Assembly: GCF_030167915.1 (NCBI RefSeq)
Contig: NZ_JARGNB010000001.1
Coordinates: forward strand, 1,736,001-1,800,000
Direction of reading: 5' to 3'
DNA from: Aquabacterium humicola
Lineage (GTDB): Bacteria; Pseudomonadota; Gammaproteobacteria; Burkholderiales; Burkholderiaceae_C
Length of the DNA: 64,000 bases
A model generated the notes under the pieces. It was not told where the DNA came from. It made no database searches and was given only the letters and a program-made list of their open reading frames with translations. A program made the position numbers and the translations under genes. This document shows, one piece after another, positions 55,909-64,000 of this stretch. Every line of letters begins with the position of its first letter. The stretch's first letter is position 1.

Positions 55909-56973
55909 ATGCTCTACCGCGAGAACGGCCAGTTCAAGACCTCCTACCGTGCCGACCAGCAGATCTTCCCGATCCTGCAGGACAAGGTCGTGATGCTGTC
56001 GCTGCTGGTGCTGGCGGCCGTCGCCGTGCCGCTGGTCGCGCCGGAATACCTGTTCCGCGCGATCCTGATCCCCTTCCTGATCCTCTCGCTCGCCGCGCTG
56101 GGGCTGAACATCCTGGTCGGCTACTGCGGCCAGATCTCGCTGGGCACCGGCGGCTTCATGGCGGTGGGCGCCTACGCGGCCTACAACTTCTTGATCCGCA
56201 TCGACGGCATGCCGCTGGTGCTGGCGATCCTGATGGGCGGCGTCTGTGCGACGGTGGTGGGCGTGGTGTTCGGCATTCCGTCGCTGCGCATCAAGGGCCT
56301 GTACCTGGCGGTCGCGACCCTGGCGGCGCAGTTCTTCACCGACTGGGCCTTCCTGCGAATCAAGTGGTTCACCAACGACTCGTCGTCGGGCTCGGTGTCC
56401 GTCGGCGACCTGTCCATCCTGGGCTGGAAGATCGACACGCCGGCCGAGAAGTACCTGTTCTGCCTCGCCTTCGTGCTGGTGTTCGGGCTGATCGCGAAGA
56501 ATCTGGTGCGCGGCCACATGGGCCGCGCCTGGATGGCGATGCGCGACATGGACGTCGCGGCCGCGGTGATCGGCATCCGGCCGATGCACGCGAAGCTCAC
56601 CGCGTTCGCCGTCAGCTCGTTCTTCGTCGGCGTCGCCGGCGCGCTGTGGGGCTTCGTGCACCTGGGCTCGTGGGAGCCGGCGGCCTTCTCGATCGACCGC
56701 TCGTTCCAGCTGCTGTTCATGGTGATCATCGGCGGCCTGGGCTCGATCATGGGCAGCTTCTTCGGCGCCGCGTTCATCGTCGTGCTGCCGATCGTGCTGG
56801 ACAACCTGCCGTACTGGTTCGGCATTCCGATCGACACGGCCCTGGCCTCGCACCTGACCTTCATGATCTTCGGCGCGCTGATCGTGTTCTTCCTGATCGT
56901 CGAGCCGCACGGCATCGCGCGGCTGTGGTCTACGGCCAAGGAAAAGTTGCGGCTGTGGCCGTTCCCGCATTGA
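55909..56973 (+). CDS. livM: branched-chain amino acid-type ABC transporter permease (LivM type)
   Basis: A 354-aa permease. The LivM hallmark GLNILVGYCGQISLGTGGFMAVGAYAA and coupling loop GRAWMAMRDMDVAAAVIGIRPMHAKL are present. A cytoplasmic N-terminal 28 residues precede the first helix. Starts 25 bp after livH; the longer reading frame beginning inside livH is a shadow. Confidence 0.93.
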   Translation: MLYRENGQFKTSYRADQQIFPILQDKVVMLSLLVLAAVAVPLVAPEYLFRAILIPFLILSLAALGLNILVGYCGQISLGTGGFMAVGAYAAYNFLIRIDGMPLVLAILMGGVCATVVGVVFGIPSLRIKGLYLAVATLAAQFFTDWAFLRIKWFTNDSSSGSVSVGDLSILGWKIDTPAEKYLFCLAFVLVFGLIAKNLVRGHMGRAWMAMRDMDVAAAVIGIRPMHAKLTAFAVSSFFVGVAGALWGFVHLGSWEPAAFSIDRSFQLLFMVIIGGLGSIMGSFFGAAFIVVLPIVLDNLPYWFGIPIDTALASHLTFMIFGALIVFFLIVEPHGIARLWSTAKEKLRLWPFPH

Positions 56974-57037
56974 GTCTTCGGGACTCACAAGAGCACTGAC
57001 GAGTGCAGTAAAGCAGTACCCACCTCTGGAGGCAGAC

Positions 57038-58369
57038 ATGAACATGAAGTCCCTTGCGTTGACAGCCGGCGTCGTTGCGGCGGCTTGCAGCACCCTGCTC
57101 TCGGCGCCGGCGTTCGCGCAGGCCAAGGAGCAGTTCTTCCCGGTGCTCGTGTACCGGACCGGCGCCTACGCGCCCAACGGCGTGCCCTTCGCCAACGGCT
57201 ACGTCGACTACCTGAAGCTGGTGAATGCCCAGGGCGGCATCAACGGCGTCAAGCTCAGCTTCGAGGAGTGCGAGACCGGCTACGCCACCGACAAGGGCGT
57301 CGAGTGCTATGAGCGCCTGAAGGGCAAGAACGGCGGCGCCACGGTGTTCCAGCCGCTGTCCACCGGCATCACCTTCGCGCTGACCGAGAAGGCACCGACC
57401 GACAAGATCCCGCTGATCACCGCCGGCTACGGCCGCAGCGAATCGGCCGACGGCGGGGTCTTCAAGTGGAACTTCCCGCTGGTAGGCACCTACTGGGTGG
57501 CCGCCGACGTGCTGGTGCAGCACATCGCGAAGAAGGAAGGCGGCTTCGACAAGCTCAAGGGCAAGAAGATCGCCCTCGTCTACCACGACAGCCCCTACGG
57601 CAAGGAGCCGATCGCGCTGCTCACCGAGCGCAGCAAGATGCACGGCTTCGACCTGAGCCTGCTGCCGGTGGCCCACCCGGGTGTCGAGCAGAAGGCCACC
57701 TGGCTGCAGATCCGCCAGAGCCGGCCCGACTACGTCTTCCTGTGGGGCTGGGGCGTGATGAACTCCACCGCGGTGAAGGAAGCCGTGGCCACCGGCTATC
57801 CGCGCGAGAAGATGTACGGCGTGTGGTGGGCGGCCGCCGAGCCCGACGTCAAGGACGTCGGCGACGGCGCGAAGGGCTACAACGGCCTCGCGCTGCAGCA
57901 CGGCGCCGGCAAGGGCAAGGTGCACACCGACGTGCTGAAGATGGTGCACGACGCCGGCCAGGGCACCGGCCCGAAGGAAGAAGTCGGCACCGTGCTGTAC
58001 ACGCGCGGCCTGATGAGCGCGATGCTGGCGGTCGAAGGCGTGCGCCGCGCGCAGGAGCGCTTCGGCAAGGGCAAGGTGATGAGCGGCGAGCAGACCCGCT
58101 GGGGCCTGGAGAACCTCGCGCTCGACCAGAAGAAGCTCGAGGGCCTGGGCTTCGCCGGCGTGATGCGCCCGGTCTCCACCAGCTGCAACGACCACATGGG
58201 CGCCGCCTGGGCGCGCGTGCAGACCTGGAGCGGCAACGCCTGGCAGTTCACCTCCGACTGGTACCAGGCCGACGAGCAGATCCTCAAGCCGATGGTCAAG
58301 CAGGCCGCCGACAAGTACGCCGGCGAGAAGAAGCTCACCCGGCGTGCCCCGGAAGACTGCCAGAGCTGA
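57038..58369 (+). CDS. livK: periplasmic binding protein of the Liv-type transporter
   Basis: A 443-aa type-I periplasmic binding protein (Peripla_BP_6). Signal peptide MNMKSLALTAGVVAAACSTLLSAPAFA, then QFFPVLVYRTGAYAPNGVPFANGYVDYLKLVNAQGGINGVKL, typical of the HAAT family. The larger size and Trp-rich ligand region (YGVWWAAAEPDV) suggest a bulkier ligand than leucine. TGGAGG precedes the ATG. Between it and livF are two strong hairpins, consistent with higher production of this component. Confidence 0.9.
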   Translation: MNMKSLALTAGVVAAACSTLLSAPAFAQAKEQFFPVLVYRTGAYAPNGVPFANGYVDYLKLVNAQGGINGVKLSFEECETGYATDKGVECYERLKGKNGGATVFQPLSTGITFALTEKAPTDKIPLITAGYGRSESADGGVFKWNFPLVGTYWVAADVLVQHIAKKEGGFDKLKGKKIALVYHDSPYGKEPIALLTERSKMHGFDLSLLPVAHPGVEQKATWLQIRQSRPDYVFLWGWGVMNSTAVKEAVATGYPREKMYGVWWAAAEPDVKDVGDGAKGYNGLALQHGAGKGKVHTDVLKMVHDAGQGTGPKEEVGTVLYTRGLMSAMLAVEGVRRAQERFGKGKVMSGEQTRWGLENLALDQKKLEGLGFAGVMRPVSTSCNDHMGAAWARVQTWSGNAWQFTSDWYQADEQILKPMVKQAADKYAGEKKLTRRAPEDCQS

Positions 58370-58388
58370 TCTCGAGTCGAGCTGATCC

Positions 58389-58439
58389 CGAGGGCCCGGG
58401 CCGGGCCCTCGTTCAAGCGCAGCGGGCTGTGCTTGAACG
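58389..58439 (+). promoter_or_regulatory. paired hairpins in the livK-livF spacer
   Basis: CGAGGGCCC (58389-58397) pairs with GGGCCCTCG (58403-58411), and CGTTCAAGC (58410-58418) pairs with GCTTGAACG (58431-58439). Both stems are perfect over 9 bp, and they share two bases so cannot both be complete. No U tract follows either. Likely an mRNA stabiliser or partial terminator after the binding-protein gene. Confidence 0.55.
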
Positions 58440-58457
58440 AGTCAAGGAAGACGCTGC

Positions 58458-59264
<807 letters not shown>

Positions 59265-59387
59265 TGAGACCCCCCCGTAGCGGCCTGGCGGCCGCCTCCC
59301 CCCAGGGGGCGCCACCAGCGGCCCGGCAGAGCCGGTTCCGCGGTGGCCGCTTGAATGAGCCCGGCATGCGCGCGCGGAGCTTCTTCG
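59265..59387. repeat. palindromic GC-rich spacer after livF
   Basis: The 123-bp spacer contains CCCCCAGGGGG and CCGGC-AGA-GCCGG (59323-59335), the kind of paired palindromes found repeatedly between genes in this bacterial group, and resembles the spacer after gspF. The small gene that follows must be translated from a transcript crossing it or from a promoter inside it. Confidence 0.35.
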
Positions 59388-59690
59388 ATGAGTGATGACT
59401 TCTTTGCACTTCCCCCTTTCAGACCTGCGGAAGCCCTGGTGCAGCTGAAGCGCACGTTGCGCGACCTGCGCACGCTGACCGAACGCGGCAACGCCTACGA
59501 GCTGAAGGGCTCGCGCATGATCGAGCTCGACGCCGGCGACAAGCAGATCGACGCGCGCCTCGCGAAGCGCCCGATGCGCGGCGGCACGCCGGAGTGGGAC
59601 CGTTTCGTGCTTGCAGGCAGCCCGGACGTGCGCAAGTTCACCGACGAAGTCAAACGCCGGCTCGCGCGCTGGACCGAGGAGGATCGATGA
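59388..59690 (+). CDS. small 100-aa protein upstream of PaaK-like ligase, unknown function
   Basis: A 100-aa soluble protein starting MSDDFFALPPFRPAEALVQLKRTLRDLRTL and ending DVRKFTDEVKRRLARWTEEDR. Mixed alpha/beta, charged, no signal peptide. The ligase start overlaps its stop (ATGA), so the two are translationally coupled; both begin with MSD(D)FF. A role as a partner of the ligase is inferred from position only. Confidence 0.65.
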   Translation: MSDDFFALPPFRPAEALVQLKRTLRDLRTLTERGNAYELKGSRMIELDAGDKQIDARLAKRPMRGGTPEWDRFVLAGSPDVRKFTDEVKRRLARWTEEDR

Positions 59691-60949
59691 GCGATTTCTT
59701 TGACGCGCAGGAGACGCGCGATCCCGCCGCGCGCGAAGCGGCGCTGCTGGCCGCGCTGCCGGGCCAGGTCGCCCGTGCGCAGCAGGCCAGCCCGGCGATG
59801 GCCGAGCTGCTCGACGGCATCGATGCACGAGCGGTGACGAGCCGCGCCGCGCTGGCAACGCTGCCGGTGCTGCGCAAGCACGAGCTGCTGGAGCGGCAGA
59901 AGGCGCAGCGCGCGGACGATCCTTTCGGTGGTTATTCGGCGATCGGCTGGAAGGGTGTCGCCGGCGGCCGCGGCGCGAAGCGCGTGTTCCAGTCGCCCGG
60001 GCCGATCTACGAACCCGAAGGCATCGCAGGCGACTACTGGCGCATGGCCCGCGCGATCTACGCCGCGGGCTTTCGCGAGAACGAGCTGGTGCACTGCAGC
60101 TTCAGCTACCACCTGACGCCGGCCGGCGCGATGATGGAAGCGGGTGCGCACGCCATCGGCTGCACCACCTTCGCCGGCGGCATCGGCAATACCGAGCTGC
60201 AGCTACAGGCGGTGGCCGATCTCAGGCCGCACGGCTACATCGGCACGCCGAGCTTCCTGAAGATCCTGGTCGAGAAGGCCGCCGAAACCGGCGCTCGCAT
60301 CGGCTCCATCACCAAGGCGATGGTCGGCGGCGAGGCTTTCCCGCCGTCGCTGCGCGACTGGCTGCGCGAGCGCGGCATCGAGGGCTACCAGAGCTACGCC
60401 ACCGCCGACGCCGGCCTGATCGCCTACGAGACCACCGCCCGCGAAGGCCTGGTGCTCGACGAGGCGGTGATCCTCGAGATCGTGCGCCCGGGCACCGGCG
60501 ATCCGGTGAACGACGGCGAGGTCGGCGAGGTCGTCGTCACCGTGCTGAATCCCGACTACCCGCTGATCCGCTTCGGCACCGGCGACCTGTCGGCGGTGCT
60601 GCCGGGGCCCTGCCCGACCGGCCGCACGAACGCGCGCATCCGCGGCTGGCTGGGCCGCGCCGACCAGACGGCCAAGGTACGCGGCATGTTCGTGCACCCG
60701 AGCCAGGTCGCCGAAATCGTCCGCCGTCATCCCGAGGTGGTGCGCGCGCGCCTGGTGGTCTCCGGCGAGATGGCCAACGACCGCATGACCCTGCGCGCGG
60801 AAGTGGCGAATGCGCCCGATGGCCTCGCCGCGGCCATCGCCACCAGCATCCGCGACATCACCAAGCTGCGCGGCGAGGTGGAGTTCACGCCGCCGGGCGG
60901 CCTGCCCAACGACGGCAAGGTGATCGAGGACGCACGCAGCTACAGCTGA
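59687..60949 (+). CDS. phenylacetate-CoA ligase-like adenylate-forming enzyme
   Basis: A 420-aa PaaK-family ligase. Landmarks: VFQSPGPIYEP in place of the usual glycine-rich P-loop (SSGTTG), GYIGTPSFLKILVEKAAETG, GYQSYATADAGLIAYE (adenine motif) and YPLIRFGTGDLSAVLPG. The phosphate-loop region around residues 90-110 lacks the full consensus, so activity should be checked. GAGGAG precedes the ATG. With the long acyl-CoA ligase at the operon start, this makes two CoA ligases flanking one transporter. Confidence 0.82.
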   Translation: MSDFFDAQETRDPAAREAALLAALPGQVARAQQASPAMAELLDGIDARAVTSRAALATLPVLRKHELLERQKAQRADDPFGGYSAIGWKGVAGGRGAKRVFQSPGPIYEPEGIAGDYWRMARAIYAAGFRENELVHCSFSYHLTPAGAMMEAGAHAIGCTTFAGGIGNTELQLQAVADLRPHGYIGTPSFLKILVEKAAETGARIGSITKAMVGGEAFPPSLRDWLRERGIEGYQSYATADAGLIAYETTAREGLVLDEAVILEIVRPGTGDPVNDGEVGEVVVTVLNPDYPLIRFGTGDLSAVLPGPCPTGRTNARIRGWLGRADQTAKVRGMFVHPSQVAEIVRRHPEVVRARLVVSGEMANDRMTLRAEVANAPDGLAAAIATSIRDITKLRGEVEFTPPGGLPNDGKVIEDARSYS

Positions 60950-61087
60950 GTCCGGCAGGCCGGAAACTGATCCAGCGCAACGCGCCACGATGCGGGCCGT
61001 TGACTAGGTAGTTCCCGACAGTCGGCGGGATCGACCCGCTCTTAGCATCCGGCTTCCCTACCGTCCCCGAAAGACCAGGAGACCGAG

Positions 61088-62056
61088 ATGAAGAAGCTGC
61101 TGCTCGCCACCACGTTGGCCGCCATCGCCGGCACCGCTGCCGCCGAGTACCCCGAGAAGCCCATCACCATCGTCGTGCCCTTCGCGGCCGGTGGCCCGAC
61201 CGACAAGGTCGCCCGCGACCTCGGCGAGGCGCTGCGCACGAAGATCGGCCAAGTCATCGTGATCGAGAACGTCGGCGGCGCCGGCGGCACGCTGGGTGCG
61301 TCGAAGGTGTCGAAGGCGGCGCCGGACGGCTACACGCTGCTGCTGCATCACATCGGCATGGCCACCTCGCCGGCGCTGTACCGCAACCTGCCCTACAAGA
61401 CGCTCGAGGACTTCGAGTACCTCGGCATGATCAACGAGGTGCCGATGACCGTCGTCGGCCGGCCCACCCTGCCGGCCAACAACATGGCCGAGCTGCTGAA
61501 GTGGCTCGAGCAGAACAAGGGCAAGATCAACCTCGCCAATGCCGGCCTGGGCGCCGCGTCGCACCTGTGCGGCCTGCTGTTCCAGCAGAGCCTGAAGATC
61601 GACATGACCACGGTGCCGTACAAGGGCACCGCGCCGGCGATGAACGACCTGCTCGGCGGCCAGGTCGACATCATGTGCGACCAGACGACCAATACCACCG
61701 GCCAGATCGAGTCCGGCAAGATCAAGGCCTACGCGGTGACCACGGCCAAGCGCCTGACGACGCCGGCGCTGGCCAAGCTGCCCACGCTCGACGAGTCCGG
61801 CCTGAAGGGCTTCAACGTGTCGATCTGGCACGGCCTCTACGCGCCCAAGGGCACGCCGAAGGCCGCGCTCGACAAGATCAACACCGCGCTGAAGGCCGCG
61901 CTGAAGGATGCCGACTTCATCAAGCGCGAAGAAGCGCTCGGCGCCGTCGTGGTGACCGATGGCCGCGTCAACGGTGCCGAGCACAAGAAGTTCGTCGAGG
62001 CCGAGATCAACAAGTGGGGCCCGGCCATCAAGGCTGCCGGCCAGTACGCCGATTGA
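61088..62056 (+). CDS. Bug-family periplasmic solute receptor (TctC type)
   Basis: A 322-aa tripartite-tricarboxylate receptor-like protein. Signal peptide MKKLLLATTLAAIAGTAAA, then EYPEKPITIVVPFAAGGPTDKVAR, the first Bug motif; GGAGGTLGASKVSKAAPDGYTLLLHH and TVPYKGTAPAMNDLLGGQVDIMCD follow. These proteins bind small carboxylates; no TctAB membrane partners are nearby, as is common for the large Bug set of Burkholderiales. Ligand unknown. Confidence 0.93.
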   Translation: MKKLLLATTLAAIAGTAAAEYPEKPITIVVPFAAGGPTDKVARDLGEALRTKIGQVIVIENVGGAGGTLGASKVSKAAPDGYTLLLHHIGMATSPALYRNLPYKTLEDFEYLGMINEVPMTVVGRPTLPANNMAELLKWLEQNKGKINLANAGLGAASHLCGLLFQQSLKIDMTTVPYKGTAPAMNDLLGGQVDIMCDQTTNTTGQIESGKIKAYAVTTAKRLTTPALAKLPTLDESGLKGFNVSIWHGLYAPKGTPKAALDKINTALKAALKDADFIKREEALGAVVVTDGRVNGAEHKKFVEAEINKWGPAIKAAGQYAD

Positions 62057-62098
62057 TCGTCGACCGAGCCTGAAGCCCGGGCCGGCGCAGGGCGCCGG

Positions 62099-62539
62099 TC
62101 AGGCGATCTGGAGCGGAATCGTCACAGGACCGTCGTTGGTCAGGCTGACCTTCATGTCGGCCCCGAACTGCCCCGCCGCCACCTGTGGGTGGCGTGCGCG
62201 GGCCAGTTCGAGCACTTTCTCGTAGAGCCGCCGGCCCAGCTCGGGACCGGCCGCACCGGTGAAGCTCGGGCGATTGCCGCCCGACACGTCGGCCGCCAGC
62301 GTGAACTGGCTGACGATCAGCAGCCCGCCGCCGATGTCGACGACGCTGCGGTTCATCTTGCCGGCGTGATCGCTGAAGATGCGCAGCTTCAGCAGCTTGT
62401 CGACCAGCTTGCCGGCCTGCAGGTCGGTGTCGCCGGGTTCAGCGCAGACCAGCACCAGCAGCCCGGCGCCGATCGCGCCCACGACCTGGCCGTCGACCTC
62501 GACGCGGGCCTCGCTGACCCGCTGCACCAGCGCCAGCAC
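62099..62539 (-). CDS. dtd: D-aminoacyl-tRNA deacylase
   Basis: DTD (146 aa) clears D-amino acids (and Gly from tRNA-Ala) from mischarged tRNAs. The family start [16 protein letters not shown], the SQFTL motif ([20 protein letters not shown]) and the Gly-cisPro motif near the end (TNDGPVTI) are present. The start codon is GTG with no clear Shine-Dalgarno sequence; it begins 7 bp after the upstream gene, so translation may be coupled. The tyrS-dtd neighbourhood is usual in this group. Confidence 0.94.
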   Translation of the reverse strand: MLALVQRVSEARVEVDGQVVGAIGAGLLVLVCAEPGDTDLQAGKLVDKLLKLRIFSDHAGKMNRSVVDIGGGLLIVSQFTLAADVSGGNRPSFTGAAGPELGRRLYEKVLELARARHPQVAAGQFGADMKVSLTNDGPVTIPLQIA

Positions 62540-62546
62540 GAAGCCG

Positions 62547-62954
62547 CTAGCGACCGCTCGCGGCGGCGGCCTTGTCCAGCCGCGCCAGCTCCACGCGCAG
62601 GAAGTCGCCGGCCGGCATCTCGCGCCCGTCGGTCAGGCGCACCCAGTAGAGCTGGCCGGTGGTCGTCGAGCGCGTGCCGCAGAGGGTGATGAAGTCCTCG
62701 GCGGTCTTGATGTCGTCCGAGTAGTACCGGAGCTTGCCGCGCAGGAACTGCACCGCGGTGTCGGTGTCGTGTTCCTTGCCGTTGCGCACGAGGCGCATGT
62801 CCTTGCGCGTGCCGACCATCACGATCAGGCGCTCGATGCGCGCCATCTCGGCGGCCGGAGGACCGGCCTGTGCGGCGCCGGCGAGGCCGGAAATCAGGGC
62901 CCCGAGCAGGCAGCAGAAGCCGCGGCGGCCGGTCGACGTCAACATGACGGTCAT
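62547..62954 (-). CDS. small exported protein, DUF5329-like
   Basis: A 135-aa protein with a signal peptide ([21 protein letters not shown]) and a compact domain: [65 protein letters not shown]. This matches the pattern of DUF5329 proteins (periplasmic, function unknown). The ATG at 62954 is used; an in-frame ATG at 62945 is an alternative; neither has a good Shine-Dalgarno sequence. Between tyrS and dtd on the same strand. Confidence 0.75.
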   Translation of the reverse strand: MTVMLTSTGRRGFCCLLGALISGLAGAAQAGPPAAEMARIERLIVMVGTRKDMRLVRNGKEHDTDTAVQFLRGKLRYYSDDIKTAEDFITLCGTRSTTTGQLYWVRLTDGREMPAGDFLRVELARLDKAAAASGR

Positions 62955-63059
62955 TGTGAAGGAGCCGGCAGCGGCCGGATCGACGCGAAAGCCCGGGGTT
63001 TCCCGGTCATTGCCGGCGATCCGGTCCGAAACCGGCGCCGGCATTGCGGGCGATGGCGC

Positions 63060-64000
63060 TCAGGCCGTCAGCGTCACCCGCGCGAACTTGCGCTTGCCCA
63101 CCTGCACGACGCAGGTGCCGGCGTCGACCTTCAGCCCGCGGTCGCTGATCACTGCCCCGTCGATGCGCACGCCGCCCTGGTCGATCAGGCGCAGCGCCTC
63201 GCTGGTCGACGGCGCCAGGCCCGCCTGCTTCAGCAGCGCGCCGATCGCCAGCGGCGCGCCGCCCAGTTGCACCTCGTCGATCTGGTCCGGGATGCCGCCG
63301 CGGGCGCGCAGCTCGAAGTCGCGCTCGGCGCCGTCGGCCGCCGACGCACCGTGGAAGCGGGTGACGATCTCGCGCGCGAGCATCACCTTGGCGTCCTTCG
63401 GATTGCGACCGCCTTCGACCTCGGTCTTCAGCGCCGCGATGCGTTCGGCCGGCAGCGCGCTCAGCAGCGTGAAGTAGCGCCACATCAGCGTGTCGCTGAT
63501 CGACAGCAGCTTCGCGAACATCGTGTTCGGTGCTTCCGTGATGCCGATGTAGTTGCCCTTGCTCTTGGACATCTTCTCGACGCCGTCCGTGCCTTCGAGC
63601 AGCGGCATCGTCAGGATGCACTGCGGCTCCTGGCCGTACTCCTGCTGCAGGTGCCGGCCCATCAGCAGGTTGAACTTCTGGTCGGTGCCGCCGAGCTCGA
63701 GGTCGGACTTCAGCGCCACCGAGTCGTAGCCCTGCATCAGCGGGTACAGGAACTCGTGCACGCTGATCGGCGTGCTGGCGTGGAAGCGCCTGTGGAAGTC
63801 GTCGCGCTCCATCATGCGCGCCACCGTGTAGCGCGCCGCCAGCTGGATCATCCCGCGCGCGCCGAGCGGGTCGCTCCATTCGCTGTTGCGTCGGACCTCG
63901 GCGCGCTCGATGTCCAGCACCAGCGCCAGCTGATCGAAGTAGGTCTTGGCGTTGTCCTCGATCTGCTCGCGCGTCAGCGGCGGGCGGGTCGAGTTGCGGC
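63060..64000 (-). CDS. tyrS: tyrosyl-tRNA synthetase, 3' part only
   Basis: TyrS charges tRNA-Tyr. About 313 C-terminal residues are visible; the N-terminal start and HIGH-type motif lie beyond the right edge. The KMSKS loop is intact (GVEKMSKSKGNYIGI), with ELGGTDQKFNLLMGR for tyrosine/AMP binding upstream. A C-terminal S4 RNA-binding domain follows (TSEALRLIDQGGVRIDGAVI). It fits the TyrZ-like subgroup common in betaproteobacteria. The frame is open to the window edge. Confidence 0.95.
   Translation of the reverse strand, partial: RNSTRPPLTREQIEDNAKTYFDQLALVLDIERAEVRRNSEWSDPLGARGMIQLAARYTVARMMERDDFHRRFHASTPISVHEFLYPLMQGYDSVALKSDLELGGTDQKFNLLMGRHLQQEYGQEPQCILTMPLLEGTDGVEKMSKSKGNYIGITEAPNTMFAKLLSISDTLMWRYFTLLSALPAERIAALKTEVEGGRNPKDAKVMLAREIVTRFHGASAADGAERDFELRARGGIPDQIDEVQLGGAPLAIGALLKQAGLAPSTSEALRLIDQGGVRIDGAVISDRGLKVDAGTCVVQVGKRKFARVTLTA

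Overview
This 64 kb window is GC-rich chromosomal DNA from a Gram-negative betaproteobacterium. It most resembles Burkholderiales of the Rubrivivax / Leptothrix / Ideonella kind. That placement is inferred from gene order (ponA divergent from pilMNOPQ-aroK-aroB; cyaY divergent from an lptM-like gene; an Omp32-type porin; Bug-family receptor; tyrS next to dtd). No rRNA, tRNA, CRISPR array, prophage or intact insertion sequence was seen. Most very long antisense ORFs are high-GC shadows of real genes and are left out.

Layout. 1-5.7 kb (all minus): start of gltB, a degenerate RAYT transposase with a flanking palindrome, dgt, aroB, aroK. 5.8-12.9 kb (minus): type IV pilus operon pilMNOPQ, ending in a large Ig-repeat lipoprotein wedged between pilQ and aroK. 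13.2-16.1 kb: ponA, cyaY, lptM-like lipoprotein. 16.2-21.4 kb (minus): dipeptide/oligopeptide ABC transporter dppBCDF without a binding protein, then a porin, each with an intrinsic terminator. 21.7-25.8 kb: coq7, an OsmC-like gene, an orphan structured RNA candidate with its own terminator, ilvA, and a divergent CobT homologue. 25.8-37 kb: complete type II secretion set, gspC divergent from gspGHIJKLMN-DEF, followed by a secreted Tat-lipoprotein resembling a polysaccharide lyase. 39.4-48.9 kb: a signalling island made of an unknown 493-aa protein, a 66-aa protein, a haemoglobin, two tandem hybrid histidine kinases, an OmpR-type regulator and an 80-aa membrane protein. 49-51.2 kb: an AAA+ ATPase and a 5'-nucleotidase. 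51.2-61 kb: a Crp/Fnr regulator divergent from a carboxylate uptake-and-activation operon (acyl-CoA ligase, livGHMKF-type ABC transporter, small protein, PaaK-like ligase). 61-64 kb: a Bug receptor, dtd, a DUF5329-like protein and tyrS (cut by the window end).

Most striking observation. Three small genes in the signalling island (haemoglobin, 66-aa protein, 80-aa membrane protein) share the same 65-bp upstream module. It is a 13-15 bp box (AACAAA[C/G]GAAACC) followed, exactly 43 bp later in all three, by ACACTGC, and it lies 30-40 bp before each start codon. Two copies face each other as a dyad between the 66-aa gene and the globin. This looks like a small undescribed regulon surrounding the kinase/regulator operon. 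Other points for a second look: the structured RNA upstream of ilvA, the CobT homologue lacking the family's catalytic signatures, the RAYT with a lost HUH motif, the three-codon minicistron between regulator and kinase, and the paired hairpins between livK and livF.
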